The notes beneath the pieces were generated by a model. That model had not been told where the DNA came from and made no database searches. It was given only the letters and a program-made list of their open reading frames with translations. Positions 48,697-60,345 of a DNA stretch of 64,000 bases are shown here, in pieces; the stretch's first letter is position 1; each line of letters opens with the position of its first letter. A program made the position numbers and the translations under genes. Source of the stretch: Halichoerus grypus (Eukaryota; Chordata; Mammalia; Carnivora; Phocidae); NCBI RefSeq assembly GCF_964656455.1, contig NC_135714.1, positions 82,233,903 through 82,297,902 on the forward strand, read 5' to 3'.

Positions 48697-48920
48697 CTTT
48701 TTTTTTTTTTTTTCAGTGCAAAAAAGGTGCTTTTATTATAGCATGGGGATAAGACCTGTGGGCAGAAAGAGCCATACTGAGATTGTGAGGATTGCTTTTA
48801 GTCTTTAATGAAATATCAACAGTAAGGCAGCCATGAGTTCCTTGAGGAATGTCATGTTCTGCAGGTCACAGGGATTTATCAGTGGGCTGCAAGTTGTAAG
48901 GAGACTTCATTTTAGTCAAA
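48697..48920 (-). pseudogene. Retrocopied mRNA 3' end, gene unknown
   Basis: A T-run (complement of a poly(A) tail) is followed, on the minus strand, by an AATAAA signal at 48735-48740 placed about 20 bases from the tail, then about 190 bp of non-L1 sequence. L1 text resumes at aagatactttgtatgactt. It looks like a 5'-truncated processed copy of an mRNA 3' UTR. I do not recognise the source gene. No coding sequence is visible. Confidence 0.6.
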
Positions 48921-49239
48921 TAAGATACTTTGTATGACTTAAGTCCTTTTAACTTTATTAAGACTTGTTTATGGCCCACATATGACCTATCTTAGTGAAT
49001 ATTTCCTGTACACTTGAAAAGAATGAAAATTCTGTCACTGTTGAGTGGAATGTTCTATAAATATCAGATAGGTCAAGCAGGTTGACAGTGTTGTTTAAGT
49101 CTCCCATATCCTTACTGATTTTATGTCTACTTGTTCTATCATTTATTGAGAGAGGGATATAAAAATCTCTGATTATCATTGTGAATATGTCTATTATTTC
49201 TCTTTGCAATTCTACCAGATGCTGCTTGATAGATTTAAT

Positions 49240-49384
49240 TTATTTATTAATTAATTTATTTTTTAAGTAGGCTCCATGCCCAGCATGAAGTCCAACATGG
49301 GGCTTGAAATCACAACCCTGAGATCAAAAACTGAGCTGAGACCAAGAGTCAGACACTTAACCAACTGAGCCACCCAGGCACCCC
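49240..49384 (-). mobile_element. Truncated Can-SINE inside L1
   Basis: Minus-strand copy lacking most of the pyrimidine tract: taagtaggctccatgcccag, then ccaactgagccacccaggca. Shorter than the usual length of about 200 bp. Confidence 0.9.
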
Positions 49385-49522
49385 AAATTTTAAAACTCTT
49401 TTATTAGATGTATGAACACTTAAGATTGTGAGTTCTTCTTGATAAATTGACCCCTTTATCATTATGAAATGGGCTTCTTTCTCAAAGGTCATGTCATTTT
49501 CTCTGAAATCTATTTTGATATT

Positions 49523-49731
49523 GGGGCACCTGGGTGGCTCAGTCGTTAAGCATCTGCCTTCGGCTCAGGTCATGATCCCAGGGTCCTGGGATTGAGCCCC
49601 GCATCAGGCTCCCTGCTCAGCGGGAAGCCTGCTTCTCCCTCTCCCACTCCCCCTGCTTGTGTTCCCTCTATCGCTGTCTCTCTCTCTGTCAAACAAATAA
49701 ATAAAAAATCTTTAAAAAAAAATTGTGCTTG
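49523..49731 (+). mobile_element. Young Can-SINE inside L1
   Basis: Well-preserved copy with the tcgttaag head variant. Nineteen-base target duplication tgaaatctattttgatatt (49504-49522) and tgaaatctactttgatatt (49732-49750), one mismatch, made of L1 sequence. Confidence 0.97.
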
Positions 49732-50335
49732 TGAAATCTACTTTGATATTAATGCATGCCTGTGGTGGTGAATTCTTTCAAATTTGTATGTCTAAACTGT
49801 CTTTATTTTACTTTCATTTTTGAGAGAGATTATTTCTGGGTACAGAATTCTAGGTTAATTGTTCTTTTCTTTCATTACTTTAAAGATCATGCTCCACTGT
49901 CTTCTGGTTCAAATTGTTTCTGTTGAGAAATCTACTGTCATGATTAGTTTTTTCCTCTGTACATAATTTAATACAACCCCCACCCTTCTGGTTGCATTTA
50001 AGATTTTATCTTTGTCATTGGTCTTGAGCAATTTGAGTATGATGTGCCTTAGTGATTTTTATCCATATTTCTTGTTTTGGCATTTGGTTTTTTCTTTTTT
50101 AGCTTCATGTGTCTGTGGGCTTATAGTTTTCATCAAATATGGAAGTTTTCAGTCATTATTTTCTCAAATACTTTTTCTGCTTCTCACTTTTGAGAATTCC
50201 AATTACATGTATACTATTCTACTTGAAGATGTTCATCTTCTTTTTAGTGCTTTATTTTAGATGGTTTCTACTTCTGTTTCTTCAACTTTACTAATCTTTT
50301 CTTCACTAAAGCCTAATCTCCATTAATACCATCAG

Positions 50336-50925
50336 AATACAGTCAATTCTCATTATCCATGGATTCTGTATTTGCAAATTCACTAGTCAGTAAAATTTAT
50401 TTGTAACCTCAAAATCAATTCTCATTGCACTTTCATGGTCATTCTTGGACATGAGCAGAATTGCAAAAAAAAAACTAGTTTCCCAATGAAGGCATATATT
50501 CACAACTGAGGTGGAATGATGCAAAACCCTGTCTTCTTGTTTCAGCTCTCATACTGTAAACAAGTCTTTTTTTCCAGTTCATTTAATGCCACACTTCCTA
50601 CATTTTTGCACTTTTTGTTGGTGATTCCAGCATTCAAGATGCCCCCAAGAATAGTCCTAAAGTGCTGTGCAATGTTCCTAAGCACAAAAACATTATACTG
50701 TGCCTTACAGAAAAAATATATGTGATAGATGAGCTTCATTCAGGCACAACATATGGTGCTGCTGGCCTTGAATTCATTGTGACTGGTCAGTGAAAGATTT
50801 ATGATCAGAGACTCATAAGAACCCAATCCCATGTTTTCCCTGGGAGCAATTGTTAATTATTTACTAATCCAGTGTTTATAACAACTCTATAGATCCTAAC
50901 TACCAAAATAACACGAAACAACTGT
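50336..50925 (+). mobile_element. Tigger-type (TcMar) DNA transposon inside L1
   Basis: Inverted ends: acagtcaattctcattatcc at left and the complement-like ataacacgaaacaactgt at right, each next to a TA, the expected Tc/mariner target. A decayed transposase start follows the ATG at 50639; after a one-base shift it reads with the pattern NVPKHKNIILCLTEKI, as in the CENP-B-like N-terminal DNA-binding domain of Tigger proteins. It lacks the catalytic domain, so it is a short internally deleted member. Confidence 0.8.
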
Positions 50926-51245
50926 ATTCTTCATCTCAGACATAATTTCATCTACTTGAAGTTTCCATCTCTAAAGTTTGATTTGGGAATTTTTTATAGC
51001 ATCCATTTCTTTATTTAACATGTTCAATCATCCTCCTAGCTTCCTAAACATATATAATACACTTATAATAACAGTTTTCATATTTTTTCTACTAATTCTA
51101 TCTTCTGTGTCATTTCTGGGTCAGTTACTATTAATTTTTCTCCACATATGGGCTGTATTTTCCTGCTTCTTTGCATATCTGGAACATTTTTATTAGATGT
51201 AAGACTGTGAATTTTACCTTTTTGGGTGGTTGATATATTTGTGTC

Positions 51246-52932
51246 CCCATAGATATCCTTGAGCTCTGTTCTGGGATATAGTTAAGTTACAAATGTATCA
51301 GCCAGTTTGATCCTTCAGAGTCTTGTTTTAAAGCTTTGCATAACATAGCTTAAAAGCTTAAAAGCAAGACTTGAAAGGATCAAACTGTTTCCAAGTAACT
51401 TAATATATTCAGAATACTCAGAATAATAATATTTTTCATCAAGTCCTCAGTATCCATGTATTTGAAGTTCTGAGCTAAACATTGTGAAGAACACAATAAT
51501 CCCTGCTTTCTATGGCTTTAGATGAAAGATTCATTTTGCAACATCACTATACAAATTTAGATTACTGAAAGTTGAACATTAAACTAGCCTAATCCCTTGT
51601 TTTACAAATAAGGAAAGTGACTCATAAAAGTTAAATGACACGCCCAAGGTACCGTAGCTGGTTATTGGCAGGGCTGAGAAAGAATCCTGGGACTAATTTC
51701 CAGTGTTATTTTTCCTTCTATATAAATGCTCTTTTCACTCTAATTGTGTCTGTGTTATATTATTAGTGGGCTGCACATCTATCTGGGTAAAATGCCAAGT
51801 ACATATGTCAGGGTCCCAACACGAAGCAGACAGAACTAAAAGTTTACAGAGCTAAAAGAATTTTATTAAAGAGAGTCTAGTAAAGAGAACATTCTCAGAG
51901 ATGTACACAAGGTCAAGAAAACCAATAGAATGTGGTGACTGCAGTTGTGGGGATCTCATAGCACCACTAGGGCTATGGGGCTAAAACAACAGTACAGACC
52001 TCTACAGCAAGAGCTATAGCCATAGAAGAAAAGCCCACAGACAGCATCTGGGGATGTAGAAGAACATTGCCACTTTGTCCAGGAGAGAGCAGGAGAATGA
52101 AAACCCACCTTCTATCTCTTCCCAATCTCTAACCTTCCACTGGGGTTTCTCACTGCCAAACCCAACAGAAACCAGAGGGAAAAGGAGTCCATAGAGGCCA
52201 GTCTCCTGGGGCAGAAAGAAGAGAAAATTAGACAGTAAGTCTGAAGGAGAAAGGAGAAGAATATTATACCAAATTTCCTTTTACATAAGCATATAAAAAA
52301 AAAATCTGTGGTCACAGAAATGTCAAGGAGATTGGAAATACCAACCAATCATTTGAGGACAGTCAAAAACGTTTTGGAAACCATCTCTACTTTTAATGTT
52401 TTCATAAGCCCTTTACCTTAATTGTTCTTTTTCATTTTTTAACTACAAAAGAAATGTCTATGTTAGTAATTTTTCATTAAGAAGATACAGCTAATGAAGT
52501 AAAATGACAAGAAGATTCAATAGGTATTTGTATTCCCAGGAGACCTAACATTTTTTCACATTCACCAGGAAGGATCTTTTAATTTATTAAAGAATGTCTT
52601 TCTTGATAGGATTAAAAATCGATTCAAAGTGTCATCATTGAGCACTCAGAACAATTTACTTAGGTTTGTCATTCAGATTTTAAAATGCCACTGTCCTATT
52701 TGTTTGAAATCTCAGGTTGAGGAAATATAAACTGCACAAAGACAGAGTAAACATATATACTGTCATCCAGATCCTAGGGGACTCACACTTTATACCTCAT
52801 AAGCTAATAGTTTTATTTCACCTTTGACTTGGTATTCTCTGATCAAAAACAATTTGTGGTATCAAGAAGGTTGTAGGTTGGGGTGATTTGCTATTCCTAT
52901 CTATTCTCAGAAACGCTTCAAACATAATATCA
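51246..52932. other. Mostly unassigned, with a MIR and an LTR-like part
   Basis: 51590-51735 is a minus-strand MIR remnant (ttttacaaataaggaaagtg, acgcccaaggtaccgtagct). The part 51810-52250 (ggtttctcactgccaaaccc, ccagtctcctggggcagaaa) resembles an old LTR in reverse orientation but cannot be named. The rest is unrecognised. Confidence 0.4.
51590..51735 (-). mobile_element. MIR fragment
   Basis: Order of MIR features on the minus strand: ttttacaaataaggaaagtg, then gcccaaggtaccgtagctgg, then gcagggctgaga. Diverged. Confidence 0.6.
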
Positions 52933-53030
52933 ATCCAGGGCGCCTGGCTGGTTCAGTCAATAGAGCATGCGACTCTTGATCTTGGGGTCATGAGTTCAAG
53001 CCCCATGTTGGGCATAGAGCGTACTTAAAA
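52933..53030 (+). mobile_element. Short tRNA-monomer SINE
   Basis: Head gcgcctggctggttcagtca, then agagcatgcgactcttgatc and a B-box-like gagttcaagcccc, followed by gcatagagcgtacttaaaaa. This is the short Can-SINE type without a pyrimidine tract. The A and B boxes make it tRNA-like, but stem pairing and tail mark it as a SINE and not a tRNA gene. Confidence 0.85.
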
Positions 53031-54261
53031 AAAACATCTGGAAAACTTGATGTCTATCCTTTAGAGTTTCAGATTGCAGAGTAATACGCTCAGGTTTTTC
53101 AAAATAAAATTGTTGCAGAATTATCACACAAACATGTCCTGTGTTAATTGCTTATCCCTTGGAGGCTTTTTAAATGGCTATATCATGGTGAATTATGCTG
53201 GCAATAGAAAGATGGTTCATTTATAAAGTTCATATAAATGATGCATTGGGAAGGGTTTTTTGTTCTGGTTGATAAAAGTTAATCAAATACAAGATGGCAT
53301 AGAGCAGTTCAGCATAAATCTTCCACAGAGCACTGCTTACATATCCCATCTCCCAGGTAGGGAGAACATTTATCTGACTCTTTTCTAAACCGTCCCAATA
53401 AATCTTTGATTAGGAGAATCCTATCAAAGTGGCTGACTAATGACTTGTTTTCCAGAACTCTTTTAGTAAATGTATTATAAATAGCATTTGAACTCTTCAA
53501 TAGCCTGAAAACAGAGACATTTAAAACTTAAGTGAGAACCACAAATGAGTCAAAGCAGGAAAGGGTTTCCTCAAATGCAGTTTTCTCTTGATACCAGAGA
53601 ACCTGCCACAAGGCAAAGGGAAAGAAACATAGCAAGTTCAGGTTCCACAATGCTCTCAAACTACTAGATTTCAGCTGCTTTAAGACCTAGGTTGAAGAGC
53701 AGATTTATTAGTGGTAGTGCCTAGAAGATCAGTAGCAAAAACTCTATTACTACTAATTTCGGGTACTGTCCAAAGTCTGAGACTAAGCACTAATTTCAAA
53801 TGTAACTTTCTCTTCCTCAGTTGATATCCCTCAAAAGGAAACTGAAGCTCTCTGTGTGGAGGTAGCTTAACTCAGCGGGAGCCAATGGCTCCTATTTGAA
53901 GGTAATAATGTATACCTCCACACACCAGTTTGTGCCTTGGGCAAGTGGGCCTTGGCCATACTTTGGTGCCTGACCAAGTGATGTCAAATTACTCATGCTT
54001 TAAAAATTGCCCAGTGGGTATTTTGACATAATGGGTGCCCTTTTCATATGACCATATGAATTGAACTAGGTGCATGATGCCGAGAGATATTTTGATATCT
54101 ACTTCTTAGCATTTTGTTTTTTTGGACTAGAAATCTATATGACTGTTGCTTGTCACAATGCCTGGCAATCAAGACCTATGTGTCCACTTCTTTTTGCACT
54201 CCTTCATGATTCTAATGCTGGGTCCAAATACTCCAAGTGTGTTTGTTTATTTGTTTGTTTT
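53031..54261. other. Unassigned stretch
   Basis: No element recognised. The 115-codon plus frame at 54070-54417 starts here and runs into a MIR; not called. A TTTG run lies at 54242-54260. Confidence 0.4.
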
Positions 54262-54495
54262 TATTATAGTAGCTACCACTTATCGAAGGTTTTCTGTGTG
54301 CTTAGGATATATTTCTCATCTATTATACTGAAGCCATACAAAAAGTCTTTGGGCTGGGTACCAGTCATTCTAATGGTGAGTAAACCAAGATTTAGAGGGC
54401 TTAAGGAACCTAACTGAGGTCATATTATCTGTAAGTGACTGACGGAATCTGAACTCAGTTTTGTCTAAATTTGAAACCCATGTTCTTTCCATTGC
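54262..54495 (-). mobile_element. MIR, near full length
   Basis: Minus-strand MIR order: tattatagtagctaccactt, tgtgtgcttaggata, then aaccaagatttagagggctt, gaggtcatattatctgtaag and ggaatctgaactcag. Diverged. Confidence 0.65.
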
Positions 54496-54521
54496 TTATT
54501 TCTTATTAAACTGATAAAGGG

Positions 54522-54727
54522 GGCGCCTGGTGGCTCAGTCAGTTAAGCGTCTGCTTTCGGCTCAGGTCATAGTCCCAGGGTCCTGGGATGGAGGCCCGCG
54601 TCAGGCTCCTTGCTCAGCAGGGAGTCTGCTTCTCCCTCTCCCTCTGCCACCCTTTCCCTGCTTGTATTCTCTCTTTCTCTCTCTCTCTCTGTCAAATAAA
54701 TAAATAAAATCTTTTAAAAAAATAAAT
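54522..54727 (+). mobile_element. Can-SINE
   Basis: Plus-strand copy, head gcgcctggtggctcagtcag. Perfect 14 bp target duplication aaactgataaaggg at 54508-54521 and 54728-54741. Confidence 0.97.
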
Positions 54728-54741
54728 AAACTGATAAAGGG

Positions 54742-55847
54742 ACTAGGTGTTAAGACTTCTGATTCGGGATATAACAAAGTGCGATAATTAAAGATTCTCA
54801 CCTACAAGACTGAAATTTAGGGAGATCAATCAAATGCTTATTTTAAAAACCTGAAAATTTCAGATTTACTTTTATTCCTTAGGTCTGATGGAAATAGACT
54901 ACGTGCAATTACAATTCCTAATCTGTGGATTCAAAAAAGATGGTGCCAATATGTAACTCTAAGATGGCACAAAGATATTCTTACCCAGGGTGTAGTCCCA
55001 CCTAACCATTGTGATTGTTTGTTTATTTGTTTAAAGTGCAAGAAAAAATTAACAAGACATTAAATCTTCTTAGCAACTGTACTTCATTTTAAGTCCCTTT
55101 CTTTGCATATAATTTATTTAATTAAAAAAAAAAAACACAGTCCTTGCATTTTGAGGACTAACTACAAAGGAAAGGAGCTAACAGGTCATGATAATAAAGT
55201 GAAATACCCTTATGTTTGTATTGTATGGCTTTACTGCTAATAAAAAAACAAATAACATTACTTACCTATTGTATTTACAGAGGTTCTATATATCTTTAAA
55301 AAGCAGGGTAACATTTCTCCACTTTCCTCTCTCCCATTGCATTTAATTAAAATGTGATCTTTTCTAAATTGACTGAGTCACTTGGCTCTGCTGTGTATAT
55401 TTCAGGCTCCACACATAAATTCTTGACCAGATTTCCATTTGGGGAGGATTAACCATTTTGCAATCTAATTTCCTTCCAGCAGAATGCCTCTGGTCCTTTG
55501 TCAATATTCAGGCAGAAAAAAAATGAGATCTCCAAGGGTCTAGCACTCTCCATACAGATGAACTTCCAGGTTAATCTTCTTGATTACTTTCTCCTCCCCA
55601 CCCCACCATCTCCACCAGGAGAGGTTGCATATGGACAATTTCTCTTCAGATGGATAAGGATTGCATACTATCAACCCCAGTGAGTCCAGCCTTTGCCACA
55701 CATGGCTAATGCCAAATTTCATCAAACAAATTCAAATCTCTTGGCCAGAATTGTAGTCCAAGGGATTTTTCTGTTGGACAAGAATCTGGGCTAGTGATTT
55801 CAAATTTCAATCTCATTGGTTTCAGGTGCCATGACTATTAGTGTTGG
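54742..55847. other. Unassigned stretch
   Basis: AT-rich, with an A-run near 55125-55136. No family or gene recognised. Confidence 0.4.
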
Positions 55848-56020
55848 AAAACTTTTAGAGATCATTTAGATCACTGCCCTCATTTTTTAAACAATGACAC
55901 TGAAATCCAGACAGGTGAAATTTAAATGTCATAAGCGGTTTAAGGATAAAACCTGGACCACAGTCCTGGTAATACATGTCCAATCATTTCTCTACATAAT
56001 AGCGCTGCCTCATACACATG
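55848..56020 (-). mobile_element. MIR/L2-type fragment
   Basis: Phrases in MIR minus-strand order: ccctcattttttaaacaatg, gacactgaaatccagacagg, taaaacctggaccacagtcc, then a gctgcct end. Diverged, and MIR versus L2 is uncertain. Confidence 0.5.
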
Positions 56021-57210
56021 ACTTTTCTCATTTAAAAAAAATTATATTCACTTTTGATTCACTGAGGTAAATTAACTGAATAATTATTCTTATATTTCAT
56101 CTTACTAAAACACATTTTTCCACTTCTTAATACCTCTAAAATAGTGATGAGTCTTAGAGGCCCTGATTATCTTAATGCTGCTGATAGCCTGGTATCAGTA
56201 AAGATATGTCATTACTCATTCATACACAAATTTGGTTGATATTCTGGTGGTATAACTGGACAAACACAACCCCTTGACACTTGACTGAAAAAGTTCTGTA
56301 AGAACTTTTGAGGAATTAATATAAGACAGTTTGTTAATATAAGACAAGATATTTCTCTGATAATATCAAGAAATATACAGCATCAAAACTTGTGTATGTG
56401 TAGCTTGAATAAAAATCCCCCAAACAGTGAAGTGCTCTTGAAAGAACCATTACATCAACATTGCTCTTAGTAACACAGAGAACCACACTGTGGAAAAGCA
56501 CAGGCCTCAACAGAGGAGCCGAAATATGATTCAAAATAGTCAGAATCCATGAAGCTTTAGGAGTATCTTAACTAATATACTTAGTGTATATATTCCATTT
56601 TATATATGTATGAGAGTGCTGTATAAACAAAATTTTCTAAAATAAATTAAAGTTATTTTCAATAAATTTAAAATAGAAATGTAAATCACAGTTCAATTTT
56701 TCAGTGTTTTTTTTTTTTAAATTTTTTACTGGTAAATAGAATAATGATGTATTTTATAATTAATGGCAACTTGGATTTAATAAAAATAATGTGTATATTT
56801 ACTTTTTAAAAAAGACTTATTTAATTATTTGAGAGAGAGAGAGCACTGGGGGGGAGGGGGCAATGATGTAATAAAAATAATGCCTATAGGAAAAGCATAT
56901 CACAACATGGAGGTGGGGAACAGTGAAGGAAGGAGCAAACTGGAGTCTGGAAGATCAACAAGAAGGTAATTCTGAGTACAAGACTAGGGCACAGGTACCA
57001 GCAATAGAGGAGAAAGAAGAAGATACATGATGATTCCCATGTATACATTCCAGGTGACTAAAAAATCATAGCATCATTGATAAAGAAATGAGAGAACTAA
57101 GACAGGTTGCTGAAAAATTAAGGAAGACTATTTACTAAAATAGAAAAGCCTCGTGAGTAAGAGTTTCAAAGGTCTCTGAAAAAAAATCCTTCAATTTCTA
57201 GATGATTATT
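56021..57210. other. Unassigned stretch with SINE tail remnant
   Basis: AT-rich. Apart from the SINE tail at 56805-56866 nothing is recognised. Confidence 0.4.
56805..56866 (-). mobile_element. Can-SINE tail remnant
   Basis: Only the 3' end is left: aagacttatttaattatttg then agagagagagagcac. The head is absent. Confidence 0.65.
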
Positions 57211-57410
57211 ATTGTTATTATTATTTTTATAAAGAGAGAAAGAGAAAGCACCTGCATGGGGAGAGAGGAGCAGAGGGAGAAGGAGAGGGAGAGAGAGAAT
57301 CCACGCTGGGCGTGGAGCCTGATGTGGGGCTGCATCTTACGACCCTGAGATCATGACCTGAGCTGAAATCAAGAGTCAGCACTTAACTGACTGAACCACA
57401 CAGGCGCCCC
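57211..57410 (-). mobile_element. Can-SINE
   Basis: Minus-strand copy with flanks tctagatgattatt (57197-57210) and tctagataattaat (57411-57424), the diverged target duplication. The head complement is gaaccacacaggcgcccc. Confidence 0.95.
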
Positions 57411-57425
57411 TCTAGATAATTAATT

Positions 57426-58260
57426 CTTAAAACAAAAGCAGTATTATATTTTATAAAAGAAACCAACAAGCTCAGGATGGCCAGAGGAAATGTTGCTGAT
57501 TAGCCTAAGCAGGATAACCATTTCATAAATGTTAAAGAAATGAGAAATAAAAATGTAAAACACTGGCTCACTCTATCTGCTCTACTTTATGCCAAAGCCT
57601 TGACTGTATATTTGTTTTTCTCTCAATGGAATATACTGTAATCTCATCTTATGTTGAGTGTGAATCTAGTATTCTCCTAAAGTAATGGGAAGTTGCATTT
57701 CATCTCAACATAGGGCAGGCAAGAGTTCAGTAGGATCAAGCATGCTGCCAGGGACCTGGAAGGGGACCACCCCGTGATGGAGAGCAGGTATTGGGGTCTG
57801 AGAGAGGTGAGGAAAGGAGATTCGGCTGCAGCACTAGCAGGAATCCCAGCCTGAGACCCCAGTAGATGGCAGGAAAGACGATGAGCAGGTAGATAGTGCC
57901 AGTTAATGTCAAGCCAGAAAAGTGTAGCATCAGCAGGTCAGAAACAAAGAGAATTCCCCAGGCAAGCAGGGAGCCTCAGAAGTCTGCCAGCAGATGGAAG
58001 GGGCTCGAATTCCTTGGTGGAGAATGCACTACCTAGATGAGCCATAGTAAAACTACAGCATGACTTAAATTACAGGTATCAGGTAGGCTGAGACTCAGGC
58101 ACACAGAGGGAAATAAGGATCCAGCTTCAGAAGAGAAGCACCAAACTTCTGGAATAAGACGGCTATAAATACTGGAGTACAAGGCATTGGAACTCTGCAT
58201 AAAACAGGAAGATTATCCTGTTTTCAAGGAACCTATCATGTAATGGAAACTCCTACCTAA
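57426..58260. other. Unassigned stretch
   Basis: No repeat or gene recognised. The 64-codon minus frame at 57736-57930 is hydrophobic but unremarkable. Confidence 0.4.
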
Positions 58261-58261
58261 T

Positions 58262-58725
58262 AGGATCAAGCTGTTTAATCTCCCCAAACCTCCGTTTCCT
58301 TGCCTATAACATGGGGACAGTTATATTTCCCTCCTGCTAGCTGTAAGATATATTGTTCAGTGAAAAAGAAAATCACAAAATTATATTTATTCTGTGATTT
58401 CATTTATATTAAAAATCTACATCCAAGCTTTTGTGTGAACATATGTACACACACATACACACAGTCACACGCACACAGGATCTGGAAGGAAACACAGTCC
58501 AGCGCTATTAATGGTAACCATGGAGAAGAGAACGGGAGGGGTGACTTCAGTTTTATTATAAACAGTTCTGTTCTTTAAATATTTTGCAATATGCACGCAT
58601 TAATATATGACTTTTCAAAGAAAACACATCTTAAAATATCTAGCTCAGAGGATTATTGTGAGGTTTCAACAACATCATGTTTGTTCCTGAGGTGTGAAAC
58701 ACAGGGACAGTCACAGAAGTAGACC
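58262..58725 (+). mobile_element. MIR split by a later insertion
   Basis: MIR text at 58265-58340 (caagctgtttaatctcccca, gtttccttgcctataacatg, gggacagttatatttc) continues at 58640-58720 (cagaggattattgtgaggtt). The middle 58341-58630 is foreign. Confidence 0.6.
58341..58630 (+). mobile_element. Insert in MIR, probably old L1M 3' UTR
   Basis: Contains tctgtgatttcatttatatt, a CA-rich run (58450-58478), aggatctggaaggaaacaca, attaatggtaaccatgg and tttgcaatatgcacgcatta. This resembles old L1 3' ends with the same CA-rich midsection. Family uncertain. Confidence 0.4.
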
Positions 58726-58730
58726 TGCAC

Positions 58731-59526
58731 AAATGACAGTACTTTTGCCATTGTCACCGCTGCAGCTGCCGTTAGAGGGGGAAACGGGAGAGGTCCCCCA
58801 AATCCTTAAGAACACAGCAAAAGGAAAATAAAGGCAGAGGCACAGTTAGGAGCATAAACAAGCTATATTTAGACATCTGCACGGAGAGGACTGTGAAGTG
58901 ACTGACGTGTGGTAAGCAGGACGGAGTCCACCTGGGAAAGTTCCATGGCAATGAAGCAGATTGAGCAGAATTCCGAGGGCGGGAAGAGACGTGGTTTACC
59001 AGCACCGCGTGGCATGAGAATTATCAGAGTGGGTTGGAGGAGCTAAAGATCTCAGGCTGCCAACACATTTAAGTCCACTTTCGGGTTCAAACCATGTCAG
59101 AGCCTTTCTCTTCTGGGATGAAAAAATCCAGCAGGCAGTGAGAGACATTGGATAGAGGTCTTCCAGGGGCAGGTATAAGGAAGAGAGAGAAATGTGGATG
59201 GATTTAGAGAGGTTGCCATCTTTCCCCAGGTGCTCTGAGAAGAACCAGGCCAGCATTGCAGGAGGTTAGCCAACAGGAGAGGAGATGAGTGCCCCAGCTG
59301 CTAGAGCACCTTGTACAAGATACCCATTCACTGGGGCTTTGTTTATGTGAGGTCAAAATACTTCATCCAAGTCCACCACACTTCCATTTCCCTCATGGGG
59401 CTCGTAGCTATCTGGGACCATGCTGCCCCCAACTGCCTGCTCAGCAGGGAACTTCATGTGTGCCCTAGTGGGCCTCATTGCCAATTCTTTCTGCTTTCTT
59501 AGAGCAGCTCTTCTGGGCAAGCCTAA
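58731..59526. other. Unassigned stretch
   Basis: GC content somewhat above the window average. Minus frames of 77 and 86 codons (58772-59005, 58996-59256) show no domains. Confidence 0.4.
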
Positions 59527-60345
59527 TGTGGTGTTGTGGACTGCCTGTTTGTGTCCCCCACAAATTCACATGTTGAATCCCCAACCCCCAATGGGAAGGT
59601 AATAGGAGATGTGGCCTTTGGGAGGTAATCAAGCTATGTATCAGAGTTTTCATAAGAAACAGAACAAAAAGATTAGAGAGAGAGAGAGAGAGATGGAAAG
59701 AGAGAGAGATTTATTATAGGAAATGGCTCACATTATTGTGGAGGCCAAGTCCATAATCTGCTGTCTAGAAAATCAGGGGAGCCTGTGGTATAATTCAGTC
59801 TAAGTTCAAAGGCCTGAGAACCGGGAGCACCAATGTCCGAGCGCAGAAGATGGACATCTTGGTTCAGGTGGAGAGTGAATTTGCCCTTTCTCAGCCTTTT
59901 TGCTCTATTCAGGCCCTCAAGAGATTTGATGATATTCATTGGCATTGGTGAGACTACTCTTCTTTACTCAGTCTATCAATTCAAATGCTGGTCTCTTCCA
60001 GAAACATCCTCACAGACACACTGAGAAATAATGTTTTACCAGCTATCTGAGCATCCCTTAACCCAATCAAATTAACACATCATAGGGCACAAGGGTAGAG
60101 TCCTCGTGTTGAGGTTAGTGCTCTTAGAAGAAGAACCATGAGAGTACTTATTTCCTCTCTCTCTTGGCCATGTGAGGACACAGCAAGAGACAGCCATTGG
60201 CAAACTAGGATGTGGGTTCTCACCAGACACTGAATCTGCTTGCAACTTGATCTAGAACCTCTCAGAACTGCAAGAAATGGTTTTTTGTTGTTTAAGCCAC
60301 CTGGTCCCTGGTAATTTGTTATTGCAGCCCCAGCATACTAGGATG
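59527..60345 (+). mobile_element. MLT1-type LTR split by another LTR
   Basis: Left part 59527-59632 (ccccacaaattcacatgttg, atgtggcctttgggaggtaa) and right part 60084-60345 (aagggtagagtcctcgtg, ggccatgtgaggacacagca, tgttgtttaagccacctggt) together form one MaLR LTR. The segment between them is a different LTR. Confidence 0.8.
59635..60083 (+). mobile_element. LTR nested in MLT1
   Basis: Starts near tatgtatcagagttttcata, has gagatttattataggaaatg, ctattcaggccctcaagaga, catcctcacagacacactga, and ends with aaattaacacatca. This order matches a mammalian ERV LTR of MLT2/ERVL type, though the exact family is not certain. A GA tract at 59675-59710 has expanded within it. Confidence 0.6.

Larger units (their letters stand above)
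45883..51245 (-). mobile_element. Old L1 (ORF2 and upstream), multiply interrupted
   Basis: Minus-strand L1 whose ORF2 reads right to left. Landmarks include tttttccagcatcatttgtt (46426), tgacctatctgtctatc, a 120-codon ORF2 shard at 46323-46685, an endonuclease-type shard at 48958-49209 (SVQEIFTKIGHMW) and later gagagattatttctgggtac. It is broken by many stops. Three SINEs, one retrocopied mRNA end and one Tigger element have inserted into it. The far right end is approximate. Confidence 0.85.

Noticed and set aside
52933..53030. Possible tRNA gene
   Set aside because: A and B boxes are visible, but the sequence matches the short Can-SINE, with an A-rich tail and no proper acceptor stem or terminator.
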